Counted from the stretch's first letter, positions 23,811 to 32,575 are shown. The stretch: DNA of 49,339 nucleotides from SM23-32 sp964434535 (GCA_964434535.1 CAYSWA010000016.1:1-49339); one strand, 5' to 3'. Notes: generated from the sequence alone by a model not told the origin. Program-made: numbers and translations.

Positions 23811-25900
23811 TCGGCGTCCCCTTCCGTTTCTTCGTCGGGTTCAGGGCCCTCGGCTTCGGGCTCGGGCGGGGCGGGCATCTGCTCGATGATGCGCACGCCG
23901 TAGACGGGCAGGGCGACCCGCTCGCCGAGGGTCTGGCCGCTGAGCATGTCCACGTGGCGGCCGGGGGGCAGCTCGACGTGGGCCACCTCCTCGTTGTGGT
24001 TCAGCAGGAACAGGAACGTGCGGTCGGCCTGCCGGCGCCGCCGCACCTCGACGCCCTCGGGGCTCTCCAGCACGGGCTGGATGCCCGCGTCGGCGCAGAC
24101 GGTGCGGTAGAAGTGCGCCAGGAAGTCCGGCTCGGCGTCGGTGCCGATGTAGTAGGCAAGGCCCTCGCCGAGAGCATTCTCCGTGACGGCCGGCCAGCCG
24201 GCGTAGAAGTCCTCCCGGTAGGTGGCCAGCACCGTGGCCGACTCGGCGTGCATCAGGTCGCAGAGCCGCCGGCAGCCGTATTCGCCCCGGCACGGGCCGA
24301 AGGACTGCTTCATGGTGATGCGGTTCTCCTGCTCCTCGAAGAGCGCGTCGGTCTCCTCGACCCAGACGCCGAGCGCCTCGCGCAAGGGGCCGGGGTAGCC
24401 GCCCGGGTAGGCCAGGTCCGTCGCGTCCACCCAGCCGGTCAGGAAGGTGGCGACGAAGCGCCCGCCGCCGCGCACGAACTCGGTGATCCGCCCGGCCCAC
24501 TCCTCGCGCACCATGTAGAGCATCGGCGCGATGACCACGCCGTAGTCGGCGGGGTCGGCGTCGGTGCCGACAACGGCGACCGGCACGTTGCGCTGCCACA
24601 GGGCGCGATAGTGCTTGAAGACGGTCTCGACGTACTTCTTCTCGCGCACGGGGCCGGACTGGTTGTCCAGCGTCCACCAGTTCTCCCAGTCGAAGACGAG
24701 GGCGACCCGGGCCTCAGGCGCCGCGCCGAGGACGTGGTCCTCCAGGGCGGCCAGCTCGGCGCCGAGCGCGGACACCTCGCGGAAGACGCGCGTCTGCTGG
24801 TGGCCGGCGTGCTCGACGATGGCGCCGTGGAGCTTCTCGCAGCCGCCCCGGCCCCGCCGCCACTGGAAGTACATGACCGAGTCAGCCCCGTGGGCCACGG
24901 CCTGGTAGCTCCAGAGCCGCATCTGCCCCGGCCGCTTCAGCGCGTTGACGGCCTGCCAGTTCTGCGTGCTCGGGGTCTGCTCCATCAGCAGGAACGGCCG
25001 CCCGCCCTTCAGCCCGCACATCACGTCGTGCTGGAAGGCGGTGTGCGCCACGTCGCCGCGCACGCTCGGGTAGCAGTCCCACGAGACCACGTCCACGTGC
25101 GGCGCCCACCGGCGGTAGTCGGTCGTGTAGCAGGTGCCCATCATGTTCGTGGTGACCGGCACGCCGGGCGTGATCTCGCGCAGGACTTCCGCCTCGTTCA
25201 GGTAGCAGCCGAGCAGCGACTCGTCGGCGAACCGGGCGTAGTCCACCTTGAGGGCCGGGATGCCCTGCTCCCCGTGCTCGCAGGGCGGCTCGACCTGGGT
25301 CCAGTCGGTGTAGGTGTGGCTCCAGAACGCCGTCCACCAGCGGTGGTTCAGCTCGTCCAGCGTGCCGTACTTCTCTTGCAGCCATCGGCGGAAGGCGTGG
25401 GCGCATTGCTCGCAGTAGCAGCGGCCGGAGTATTCGTTGCTCACGTGCCAGAGGACCAGGGCGGGGTGCTCCCCGTAGCGTTCGGCCAGGCGGCGGTCGA
25501 CCTCGGCGCAGGCGTCGCGGTAGACGGCCGAGTTGGGGCAGAAGTTCACCCGGTTGCCGTGGCGGCGTCGGCGCCCGTCAGCGCCGGTGCGCAGCACCCC
25601 CGGATGGGCGTGGGAGAGCCAGGCCGGCTGGGCGGCCGTGGGGGTGGCGAGCACGGCGTAGAGTCCGTCCTCGGCGAGCAGGTCCATGACCCGGTCCAGC
25701 CAGCCGAACTCGAAGCGGTCGGCGGCCGGCTGGAGGGCGACCCAACTGAACACGCCGACAGTGGCCACGTTCACGCCGGCCAGCTTCATCAGGCGCACGT
25801 CCTGTTCCCAGACCTGCGGCGTCCACTGCTCGGGGTTGTAATCGCCGCCGTGGAAGAAGCGGGGCAGCTTCGGGTTCACCAGCGGATACCTGCGTTCCAT
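23807..25900 (-). CDS. Beta-galactosidase, glycoside hydrolase family 42
   Basis: The 697-residue GH42 enzyme should remove terminal beta-galactose from oligosaccharides. The start FFHGGDYNPEQW is typical. Catalytic acid/base Glu156 lies in WHVSNEY and nucleophile Glu307 in FLLMEQTPS. Cys121 and the CYCEQC cluster (161, 163, 166) form the structural zinc site. A trimerisation domain and a small beta domain follow. The last 20 residues are a Pro/Glu/Asp-rich acidic tail. There is no signal peptide. GGAGGTGG 3-6 nt before the ATG at 25900 sets the start. It is the first gene of an operon with the epimerase, and both would act on cytoplasmic galactose. Confidence 0.95.
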   Translation of the reverse strand: MERRYPLVNPKLPRFFHGGDYNPEQWTPQVWEQDVRLMKLAGVNVATVGVFSWVALQPAADRFEFGWLDRVMDLLAEDGLYAVLATPTAAQPAWLSHAHPGVLRTGADGRRRRHGNRVNFCPNSAVYRDACAEVDRRLAERYGEHPALVLWHVSNEYSGRCYCEQCAHAFRRWLQEKYGTLDELNHRWWTAFWSHTYTDWTQVEPPCEHGEQGIPALKVDYARFADESLLGCYLNEAEVLREITPGVPVTTNMMGTCYTTDYRRWAPHVDVVSWDCYPSVRGDVAHTAFQHDVMCGLKGGRPFLLMEQTPSTQNWQAVNALKRPGQMRLWSYQAVAHGADSVMYFQWRRGRGGCEKLHGAIVEHAGHQQTRVFREVSALGAELAALEDHVLGAAPEARVALVFDWENWWTLDNQSGPVREKKYVETVFKHYRALWQRNVPVAVVGTDADPADYGVVIAPMLYMVREEWAGRITEFVRGGGRFVATFLTGWVDATDLAYPGGYPGPLREALGVWVEETDALFEEQENRITMKQSFGPCRGEYGCRRLCDLMHAESATVLATYREDFYAGWPAVTENALGEGLAYYIGTDAEPDFLAHFYRTVCADAGIQPVLESPEGVEVRRRRQADRTFLFLLNHNEEVAHVELPPGRHVDMLSGQTLGERVALPVYGVRIIEQMPAPPEPEAEGPEPDEETEGDAE

Positions 25901-25940
25901 GTCCACCTCCAGATGGCAGTGCGACGCGGCGCGCAGGGGG

Positions 25941-25970
25941 AGTATACCGCAAACGCGCGTCAGGCATAAA
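25941..25970 (-). promoter_or_regulatory. Candidate promoter for the GH42-epimerase operon
   Basis: TATACT is a good -10 box, but the -35 (TTTATG, 18 nt away) is weak, which could mean an activator is needed. The start is predicted near 25934. Confidence 0.4.
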
Positions 25971-26019
25971 GCACCGGCCGCCGCATCCACCCGAGGCCCG
26001 TCCCCGCCGCGCGGCCCGC

Positions 26020-26048
26020 TTGCAGGGCGGCGGGGGCTCTGCTATAGT
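26020..26048 (+). promoter_or_regulatory. Candidate promoter reading through the 179-bp element into the NDK-like gene
   Basis: TTGCAG and TATAGT are 17 nt apart, giving a start near 26055. The inverted-repeat element at 26094-26272 lies between this promoter and the ATG at 26298, so the leader would be about 240 nt and contain the whole element. Confidence 0.5.
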
Positions 26049-26093
26049 GCGGATTCCCGCTCCTGGACGGGCATCCTGCGGGGCGCATCCCTG

Positions 26094-26272
26094 AGGAGCT
26101 ATTGCAGAACCATGTCCGTAGCGAGGCCGAGCGAGAACTCGGAGGGCAAGGAGGCTGGCACAGAACGCCCGCAGGCGTGGCCAGAGGCCGCGTTGAGGAC
26201 GTTCTGGGTCAACGACGCGGCCATCCGGCTTCGCAGCCGGCCGCAGTAGGTCAGGGTTCTGCAATAGCTCCT
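26094..26272 (+). mobile_element. 179-bp MITE-like element with perfect 18-bp terminal inverted repeats
   Basis: The ends are AGGAGCTATTGCAGAACC (26094-26111) and its exact complement (26255-26272). The interior is 143 nt with no transposase. A 45-codon frame (26112-26249, beginning MSVARPSENSEG) spans it but has no ribosome-binding site and is not called as a gene. A second copy at 10079-10185 is identical over 56 nt at one end. No target duplication is obvious (flanks CTG and AAT). The small size, intact repeats and lack of genes fit a non-autonomous element moved by a transposase elsewhere. The only other item in 25901-26297 is the two promoters. Confidence 0.75.
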
Positions 26273-26297
26273 AATACCGCAAGAGACCACGGCGGCC

Positions 26298-27761
26298 ATG
26301 ACCGAGGCGACCCGGCAGGGCGAAGAGCTCGCCTACGCCCTCATCACGCCCTACAGCCTGCACAAGAGCCGCACCGGCGGCATCCTGGCCCGCCTGCTCT
26401 GGGGCAACGTGAAGCTGGTGGCGGCCCGCATGTACGCCCCCCGCGCCGGCAGCGGCTTCATCGAGGACTACTGCAACGCCATCTACGACCCCGATGAGCG
26501 CTGCATCGAGCTGCGCTACCAGAAGCTGCTGATCGAGTACATCGTGCGCAACTTCGGCAAGCCGAACGTGCGCGGCATCTCCAACCGGCTCGCGCTGCTG
26601 ATCTTCCGCGGGCCCGACGCCGTACGCGAGATCGCCGAGGCCGTCGGCCACATCAGCCGCGGCGTGCAGGGCGACACCGTGCGCGGCACCTTCGGCAGCT
26701 TCTTCCAGGAAGGCGACGAGCCGCAGGACAGCCTGGCCTACCGCGAGCGCAAACGGCTGCTGGACAAGTACGAGGCGCTGAGCGGCGTCGAGATCGAGTC
26801 GCCCCGCAACGAGTTCTTCGAGCCCGCCGTGCTGACCGGCGCCAGCCCGGAGCTGACCCAGAGCCACCTGCGCATCTTCCGCCGCCACGCCTACAGCGAC
26901 GGCGGCCTGGTGATGGACGCTCTGGACGCGCTCGATCCCGAGACGGTCGAGACCTCGACGGTGGTGCTGAAGCCCGAGAGCTTCCGCAGCCGCAACCCCC
27001 TGCCGGGCAACATGATAGACTTCTTCTCGCGCGCGGGCATGTACATCACCGCCATGAAGATGATCGAGCTGAGCGTGGAGGAGGCCCGCGAGTTCTACGC
27101 GCTGAAGATCCCCCAGTTCCGCCGCCAGCTCAAGGACATGGTCGCCCGGCGCGCGCGACGCATCCTGGACGAGGCGAAGGCCCTGGCCAGGGAGGCCGAG
27201 AACCTGGGGGCCGACCCCGAGCGGGCGGCCCAACCCGCCGAGATACTGGCCGGCGTGCGCCGCATGGAGGACCTGCTCGGCCGCGACGCCCGCCCCGGCG
27301 AGGCCAAGCCCCGGGTCGTCGAGCGCATCTTCAACGAGCTGGCCCAGCGGCTCGAAGACCTCGACCCGCCCGACTCGCTCTACGACGAGCTCGCCGAGGA
27401 CCTGAAAGACGCGAACGCCCGGGCCGAGTTCGACGAGCTGATCCGCTACATGACCGGCCGCAACCCCGCCACCGGCGCTGCCGAGAATCCCGGCGAGGAG
27501 ACCCGATGCATGGCCCTGCTCTACAGCGGGCCCGGCGCGCTCTCGGTCATCCGCAAGCGGCTCAAAGAACTGCGGGAGGTATACGGACAGGACATCCTGA
27601 AGAACCGCGCCCACGCCAGCGACCCCGAGGAAGAGCCGGCCAGGGAGATGTCCGTGCTCGGCATGCCCACCACGCACGAAAGCGAGAGCCGGCCCTGCGA
27701 CGTGGTGCGGGTGATCGACCAGTCCTGCGGTCCGCCCGAGCCGGAGGACGAGCCACTGTGA
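26298..27761 (+). CDS. Protein with two nucleoside-diphosphate-kinase-like domains
   Basis: The 487 residues contain two NDK-like halves. The first (about 10-140) has YALITPYSL and GGILARLL. Its IFRGPDAV and GDTVRGTFGSFFQEG segments follow the NDK order, but the catalytic His motif is replaced by FFQEGDE. The second (about 215-455) has TVVLKPESF, GNMIDFFSRAGMYITAMKMI and VEEAREFY, a long helical insertion (about 280-400), then YSGPGALSVI and NRAHASDP with His439 in place of the catalytic histidine. Only the second half could carry the phosphohistidine of NTP/NDP exchange. It begins a collinear run with an MBL hydrolase, purH and a glycosyltransferase. Its stop overlaps the next start (GTGA). 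Confidence 0.8.
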   Translation: MTEATRQGEELAYALITPYSLHKSRTGGILARLLWGNVKLVAARMYAPRAGSGFIEDYCNAIYDPDERCIELRYQKLLIEYIVRNFGKPNVRGISNRLALLIFRGPDAVREIAEAVGHISRGVQGDTVRGTFGSFFQEGDEPQDSLAYRERKRLLDKYEALSGVEIESPRNEFFEPAVLTGASPELTQSHLRIFRRHAYSDGGLVMDALDALDPETVETSTVVLKPESFRSRNPLPGNMIDFFSRAGMYITAMKMIELSVEEAREFYALKIPQFRRQLKDMVARRARRILDEAKALAREAENLGADPERAAQPAEILAGVRRMEDLLGRDARPGEAKPRVVERIFNELAQRLEDLDPPDSLYDELAEDLKDANARAEFDELIRYMTGRNPATGAAENPGEETRCMALLYSGPGALSVIRKRLKELREVYGQDILKNRAHASDPEEEPAREMSVLGMPTTHESESRPCDVVRVIDQSCGPPEPEDEPL

Positions 27762-28387
27762 AGGTCTTCCGCCTCGAAGTCGGGCCGCTCGCGTCGAACG
27801 CGTACCTGGCCTGCGACGGAACGGCCGGCGCGGTGGTGGACCCCGGGGCCGAGGGCGCACGCATCGTCGAGCGCTGCCGCAAAGAGGGCATCGAGCCGAG
27901 CTTCATCGTCAACACGCACGGCCACGTCGACCACGTCGGGGCCGACGCGGCGCTGAAGGAGGCGTTCCCCGACGCAGAGCTCTGCATCGGCGCGGGCGAC
28001 GCGGCCATGCTCGGCGACGCGGCGCGCAACCTGTCCGCGTTCGTCGGCGCCGCCCTCCAGGCGCCGGCGCCGGACCGGCTGCTCAGCGAGGGCGATGAGC
28101 TGACGTTCGGGGACGTGACGCTGAAGGTGATCGAGACGCCGGGCCACACGCCGGGCGGCATCTGCCTGCTGGCGGAGGCGGCCGACCCGCCGCAGCTTTT
28201 CTGCGGCGACCTGATCTTCCGCCAGGGCGTGGGCCGCACCGACTTCCCCGGCGGCAGTTGGGAGCAGCTCATGGCCTCGATCCGCCAGAAGGTGCTGACG
28301 CTGCCCGACCGCACCGCCCTGTGGCCCGGCCACGGGCCGCCGACCACGGTGGGAGCCGAACGGTCGGAGAACCCGTTCCTCTCGTGA
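27758..28387 (+). CDS. Metallo-beta-lactamase-fold hydrolase (glyoxalase II-like)
   Basis: The 209-residue protein has the MBL zinc motif THGHVDH (His54, His56, Asp58, His59), GHTPGGI and the bridging GDLIF. It also has the RQGVGRTDFPGGS loop common in the YcbL/glyoxalase II-like branch, and a final GHGPPT histidine. It probably hydrolyses a thioester such as S-lactoylglutathione or a related metabolite. The GTG start overlaps the stop of the NDK-like gene by 4 nt. GGAGG lies 12 nt upstream. purH begins 38 nt after it, so it sits in a nucleotide-metabolism run, but a direct link is unproven. Confidence 0.9.
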   Translation: MKVFRLEVGPLASNAYLACDGTAGAVVDPGAEGARIVERCRKEGIEPSFIVNTHGHVDHVGADAALKEAFPDAELCIGAGDAAMLGDAARNLSAFVGAALQAPAPDRLLSEGDELTFGDVTLKVIETPGHTPGGICLLAEAADPPQLFCGDLIFRQGVGRTDFPGGSWEQLMASIRQKVLTLPDRTALWPGHGPPTTVGAERSENPFLS

Positions 28388-28425
28388 GCCGCCGCATCGG
28401 CCGGACCGGCGAGGAGGAAACCGAG

Positions 28426-30033
28426 ATGGCGAAGATCCAGACGGCGCTGGTCAGCGTGTCCGACAAGAGCGGCATCGCCGAGTTCGCCGGCAGGCTGGCG
28501 GCGCTCGGCATCCGCATCCTCTCCACCGGCGGCACCGGGCGACTGCTGCGCGAACACGGGCTCGACGTCGAGGACGTCTCCGAATACACCGGCTTCCCCG
28601 AGATGCTCGACGGCCGCATCAAGACCCAGCACCCCAAGATCCACGCCGGCGTGCTGGCCAAGCGCGAGCGCGACACCCACCTGTTCCAGCTCGCCGAGCA
28701 GGGCATCCAGACCATCGACATGGTCGTCGTCAACCTCTACCCGTTCGTGGACATCATCGCCGAGCCGGGCGTCGAGCCCGCCCAGGCCATCGACCACATC
28801 GACATCGGCGGGCCGAGCCTGATCCGCGCCGCCGCCAAGAACCACACCCACGTCGCCGTGGTCACCAACCCCCAGATGTACGAGACCATCGCCGAGGAGC
28901 TGGAGGCCGGCGGCGGCGCGCTCTCCCAGCAGACCCACTTCGACCTGGCCGTCGAGGCGTTCCGCCACACCGCCCACTACGACACGGTCATCGCCGAGTA
29001 CCTGGCCGGCATCTACGGCGCCCGTGAGACGGTCACGCCGGAGCGCCTCACCCTCGAGTTCGTCAAGAAGGCCAACCTGCGCTACGGCGAGAACCCCCAC
29101 CAGCAGGGGGCCTTCTACGTCGAAGAGCACCTGGAGGAGCCCTGCGTGGCCAACGCCGAACGGGTGGCCGGCCCCGAGCTGTCCTTCAACAACGTGGCCG
29201 ACCTCGACGCCGGGATCGAGCTGATCAAGGAGTTCGACCGCCCCGCCGCCGTCGTCATCAAGCACGCCAACCCCTGCGGCGCGGCCACCGCCGAGGGGAT
29301 CCGCGCCGCCTACCAGAAGGCATACCTGGGCGACCCGTGGAGCGCCTACGGCGGCATCGTGGTGCTGAACCGCCCGCTCGACGTGCAGACGGCGCGCGCC
29401 CTGGCCGAGCTGCGCGGCGAAGAAGACGGCGCCCGCATCCCCTACTTCGTCGAGGTGCTCGCGGCGCCCGGCTTCGAGCCCGAGGCGCTCGAACTGCTCC
29501 GCCGGAAAGTGCGCTGGGCCGACCGGATCCGCATGCTCCGCTGGGGGCCCTTCGAGCGCGAGGACGTCGATCAGACCGCCCAGGACCTGCGCCGCGTCAC
29601 CGGCGGCCTGCTGGTGCAGGACAGGGACCTCGCCGGCTTCGAGCCCGACGCCCTGACCGTGGCGGGCGAGCGAGAGCCGACCGACGAGCAGATGGCCGAC
29701 CTGCGGTTCGCCTGGCTCTGCTGCAAGCACGCGCGCTCCAACGCCGCCGTCGTCGCCGCCAGCGGGGCCCTGGTCGGGCTGGGGGCGGGGCAGGTCAGCC
29801 GCGTGGGGGCGGTGGACGTTGCGGTCAACAAGGCCGGCGAGCGCGCCGAGGGCGCCGTGCTCGCCAGCGACGGCTTCTTCCCCTTCGCCGACTGCGTGGA
29901 GCGCGCCGCCGAGGCGGGCGTGAAGGCCCTGATCCAGCCCGGCGGCTCGAAGAAGGACGGGGAGGTCATCGCCGCCGCCGACCGCCTCGGCATGGCCATG
30001 GTGCTGAGCGGCACGCGCCACTTCCGCCACTGA
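28426..30033 (+). CDS. purH: Bifunctional AICAR formyltransferase/IMP cyclohydrolase PurH
   Basis: PurH performs the last two steps of IMP synthesis: formylation of AICAR with 10-formyl-folate and ring closure. The 535-residue protein has the N-terminal MGS-fold cyclohydrolase (ALVSVSDKSGI, ILSTGGTGRLL, GFPEMLDGRIKTQHPKIHAG). The C-terminal transformylase has LRYGENPHQ, ELSFNNVADLDA, KHANPCGAA and GLGAGQVSRV, and ends in TRHFRH. Length and motifs are complete. AGGAGG lies 9 nt before the ATG at 28426. The gene for another purine step, purM, lies 7 kb away at 36987. Confidence 0.96.
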   Translation: MAKIQTALVSVSDKSGIAEFAGRLAALGIRILSTGGTGRLLREHGLDVEDVSEYTGFPEMLDGRIKTQHPKIHAGVLAKRERDTHLFQLAEQGIQTIDMVVVNLYPFVDIIAEPGVEPAQAIDHIDIGGPSLIRAAAKNHTHVAVVTNPQMYETIAEELEAGGGALSQQTHFDLAVEAFRHTAHYDTVIAEYLAGIYGARETVTPERLTLEFVKKANLRYGENPHQQGAFYVEEHLEEPCVANAERVAGPELSFNNVADLDAGIELIKEFDRPAAVVIKHANPCGAATAEGIRAAYQKAYLGDPWSAYGGIVVLNRPLDVQTARALAELRGEEDGARIPYFVEVLAAPGFEPEALELLRRKVRWADRIRMLRWGPFEREDVDQTAQDLRRVTGGLLVQDRDLAGFEPDALTVAGEREPTDEQMADLRFAWLCCKHARSNAAVVAASGALVGLGAGQVSRVGAVDVAVNKAGERAEGAVLASDGFFPFADCVERAAEAGVKALIQPGGSKKDGEVIAAADRLGMAMVLSGTRHFRH

Positions 30034-30047
30034 ACGCCGGCGGGCCA

Positions 30048-31217
30048 ATGGCTCCCATGCGGCGAACCGATCCAGAGCCCCGCGCGCTGCACGTCAACGA
30101 GCAGCGCGGCTGGCGCGGCGGCGAGCAGCAGATGCTCTACCTGGCCCGCGGGCTGCGCCGCCGCTCACTGCCCACGGCGGCCGTGGTCCAGCCCGACGGC
30201 ATGGCGGCCGAGCGCCTGCGCCGGGCCGACCTCGACGTGCACGAGCTGCCCATGCGAGGCGAGGCAGACCTGGGGGCTGCCTTCCGCATCGCCCGGCTCG
30301 CCCGCGCCCACGGCTCCAACCTGCTCCACGCCCACACCGCCCACGCCCACACGCTCGCCCTGCTCGCCGCGCGGCTCTGGCGCGCCCCCTGCCGCGTGGT
30401 GGCGCACCGGCGCATCGAGTTCCCCGTCGGCCGGGGCCTGCTCGGGCTGGGCCGGCTGAAGTACCTCCACGGCACCGACGCCTACCTGGCGATCAGCAAC
30501 CGGGTCAAGGAGACGCTCGTCGAGGCGGCCATCCCCGAGTGGCGCGTCTTCGTCGTGCGCAGCGCCACCGACGTGGAGCGCTTCGCCACCGCCGAGCCGA
30601 ACCCGAATCTGCGCGCCGAACTCGGCATCCCCGAAGAGGCGTTCCTGGTCGGCAACATCGGCGCGCTGGTCGGCCACAAGGACCATCGCACGCTGCTGGA
30701 GGCCTGCCGCGTGGTGCGCGACCGGATACCCGAGACATGGGTCGCCGTCATCGGCGAAGGGCCCCTCCGCCCGAGCATCCAGCAGAAGGCCGAGAGCCTG
30801 CACATGGCCGACCGGCTGGTGATGCCCGGCTTCCGCTGCGACGTGCCGCAACTGATACGCGCTTTCGACGTCTTCGCGCTCAGCAGCTCCGAAGAGGGCC
30901 TGTGCAGCACGCTGCTGGAGGTGGCCGCCGGCGGCTGCCCCATCGTGGCCACCGACGCCGGCGGCGTGCGCGAGGCCGTCCTGCCCGACCACACCGGGCT
31001 GATCGTGCCCACGCGGAGCCCCCGCGCCCTGGCCGAGGGCATCGTGCACCTGGCCGAGAACCCGGCGCGAGCCCGCCACTTCGTCCAGCAGGGGCGGGAG
31101 CGCGTGCGCCGGCACTTCAGCGCCGACGCGATGGCCGAGCGGACGCTGGAGGTCTACCGGCGCGTCCTGCGCGGCGAGGTCGGCCCCGACCGCCCCATCG
31201 GCTACCTCCGAAAATAG
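30048..31217 (+). CDS. Glycosyltransferase family 4
   Basis: The 389-residue GT-B enzyme has an N-terminal acceptor domain (HVNEQRGWRGGEQQMLYLARGL, LLHAHTAHAHTLA) and a C-terminal nucleotide-sugar domain. The latter has GNIGALVGHKDH, VIGEGPLRP, and EEGLCSTLLE with the family EX7E pair. It transfers a sugar to a lipid or glycan on the cytoplasmic face of the membrane; donor and acceptor are not evident. An alternative ATG is at 30057. The stop codon lies inside the left arm of the inverted-repeat element at 31211-31330. It is the last gene of the run from the NDK-like gene. Confidence 0.9.
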   Translation: MAPMRRTDPEPRALHVNEQRGWRGGEQQMLYLARGLRRRSLPTAAVVQPDGMAAERLRRADLDVHELPMRGEADLGAAFRIARLARAHGSNLLHAHTAHAHTLALLAARLWRAPCRVVAHRRIEFPVGRGLLGLGRLKYLHGTDAYLAISNRVKETLVEAAIPEWRVFVVRSATDVERFATAEPNPNLRAELGIPEEAFLVGNIGALVGHKDHRTLLEACRVVRDRIPETWVAVIGEGPLRPSIQQKAESLHMADRLVMPGFRCDVPQLIRAFDVFALSSSEEGLCSTLLEVAAGGCPIVATDAGGVREAVLPDHTGLIVPTRSPRALAEGIVHLAENPARARHFVQQGRERVRRHFSADAMAERTLEVYRRVLRGEVGPDRPIGYLRK

Positions 31218-31330
31218 GGACAGTTCCCATGTACAGCCACAAAAGCGACGATACTCAGAGCTAAGTCCGCGGCCGCACGTGCCTTGCATGGATGGCAAAT
31301 CGTGTGGCAAATGGGAACTGTCCCCATTTT
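31211..31330. repeat. 120-bp inverted-repeat element between convergent genes
   Basis: The arms 31211-31230 and 31311-31330 match at 19 of 20 positions (AAAAT[A/G]GGGACAGTTCCCAT). The 80-nt interior has no gene. The left arm supplies the stop codon of the glycosyltransferase and the right arm that of the RNase HII-like gene, so the element fills the whole gap between them. It may act as a two-way transcript end. GGGACAGTTCCC-type ends are common among small dispersed elements, from memory. Confidence 0.7.
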
Positions 31331-32306
31331 AGCGGCGGCGGACCATGGCCGCCGTCTCGCCGCCGTCCTCGCGCAGCAGCGGGGATATCTCGTCCAGGAA
31401 ACGCCGCGCGTCGCGATGGTAGCCGGCCGTCGGGCGCAGCCCCTCCACTCGCCGCTGCCAGTAGGCGTTGAAGGCCGCCATGTAGAGCTCCCGCACGTAC
31501 TTGGCCGTCATCGAAGCCAGCGCCGCGGGCAGCGCCAGGGCGTCGCCCTCCTCCTGGAAGATCACCGTCAGCGAGCGGTCCGTGCGCGCTGGATCCCGAA
31601 TGAGGTAGACCGAACGTTGCGGCTCTTCGCCGAGCACATCGCAGGTGCCGCCGGGGAAGACGTCAAGAAGGAGCCGCCGGTAGCGCAGCCGCCCGCCGTG
31701 CTTGTCCACCAGCACGCGCGAGTGGCCCGGCCCCGCCTGCCCCCAGAGCTCCAGGAGTACGAGGCCGCACTTCTGAAACAGCAGCAGCGACTTGTTGCGC
31801 GTGCGCTCGACGATGCGGTTGAACTCGGCGGGCAGGACGACGGCGGCGCGCGCCGTGACGAACCGGACCCCCCGCGCGTCCATCGCGCCCTTGAGGGCGG
31901 CGGCCTTGCTGCGCAGCGCCGAGAGGTTGCTCGCCAGGGGCAGCTCCAGGCGGGGCAGGTCGGCGAACCACGGCGCCGGGACGGCCTCGCTGTCGCGGTT
32001 CCCCCCGAGCAGGCGACAGAGGCCGTCGGCATGGCCCGGCACGGGATCGCCCCCGCAATGCAGGAAGGCGAGCACACCCTCCTCCAGCAGCTTCAGCCCC
32101 CGCGCGGGCGAGTAGACCTGCTTCGAATCGTTGACCACAAGGCGCCCGTCGCGCCCCCTCAGGTGGCGGGCGACGGCGTCGCGCAGCTCCTCCCACAAGT
32201 CGCCCTCGGCCGGCGAGCCGGCCGTCTCGAAGGCGGTGCCGGCGACCACGAGCGGCCCCAGCGGCGGCCCGTAGCCCGCCTCGTCGATGCCCGCCCACAG
32301 GGCCAT
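31329..32306 (-). CDS. RNase HII-like protein with a long central insertion
   Basis: The N-terminus GIDEAGYGPPLGPLVVAG is an RNase H2 motif with catalytic-type Asp8 and Glu9. NDSK (59-62) matches the family's substrate-binding region. Asp201 in VLVDKHGGR could be the third acid. The fourth, in AKxxRD of RNase HII, reads AKYVRE (Glu273). At 325 residues it is about 120 longer than a normal RNase HII, the extra being mainly at about 75-195. RNA-DNA hybrid cleavage is possible but unproven, and it may not be the cell's main RNase HII. GGAGGGC lies 4 nt before the ATG at 32306. Confidence 0.72.
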   Translation of the reverse strand: MALWAGIDEAGYGPPLGPLVVAGTAFETAGSPAEGDLWEELRDAVARHLRGRDGRLVVNDSKQVYSPARGLKLLEEGVLAFLHCGGDPVPGHADGLCRLLGGNRDSEAVPAPWFADLPRLELPLASNLSALRSKAAALKGAMDARGVRFVTARAAVVLPAEFNRIVERTRNKSLLLFQKCGLVLLELWGQAGPGHSRVLVDKHGGRLRYRRLLLDVFPGGTCDVLGEEPQRSVYLIRDPARTDRSLTVIFQEEGDALALPAALASMTAKYVRELYMAAFNAYWQRRVEGLRPTAGYHRDARRFLDEISPLLREDGGETAAMVRRR

Positions 32307-32458
32307 GGTGCCCTCCGTCCCGGTCGACACGTTGCGCCTCGGCGTCGGCCCCTCGCCGGCACGCCGGCGCGTATGGTAGGCGATGGCGCCCACGCTGTCC
32401 AGCCCGCCGGGAAACGGCCAACCACGACGCCACCACGAGCACTACGAACGGCGAGAGG

Positions 32459-32490
32459 TAAGGATGAAGGCAGAAGGATGAGGAATGAAG
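32459..32490 (+). repeat. AAGGATGAAG short repeat cluster
   Basis: Units reading AAGGATGAAGG, AGAAGGATGAGG and AATGAAG match the repeats that flank the four-helix-bundle gene at 18.3-18.8 kb. Here no such gene is present. Confidence 0.6.
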
Positions 32491-32529
32491 TAACGGCCCG
32501 CTCTCGTCATCGGCCGTTGACTTTGCCGT

Positions 32530-32557
32530 CCCAATCTTCAATCCTCAATCCGCAATC
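32530..32557 (-). repeat. Four-copy heptad repeat GATTGNN
   Basis: On the minus strand the units read GATTGCG, GATTGAG, GATTGAA, GATTGGG and are followed by ACGGCA, as in the arrays at 19708 and 36814. It ends 18 nt before the radical SAM gene, in the position where a promoter or leader would lie. Confidence 0.75.
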
Positions 32558-32575
32558 TTCACTGCCGAGAGTGCC

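Noticed and set aside
26112..26249. 45-codon frame inside the 179-bp element
   Set aside because: It has no ribosome-binding site and is interrupted in the second copy, so it is more likely non-coding sequence of the element.
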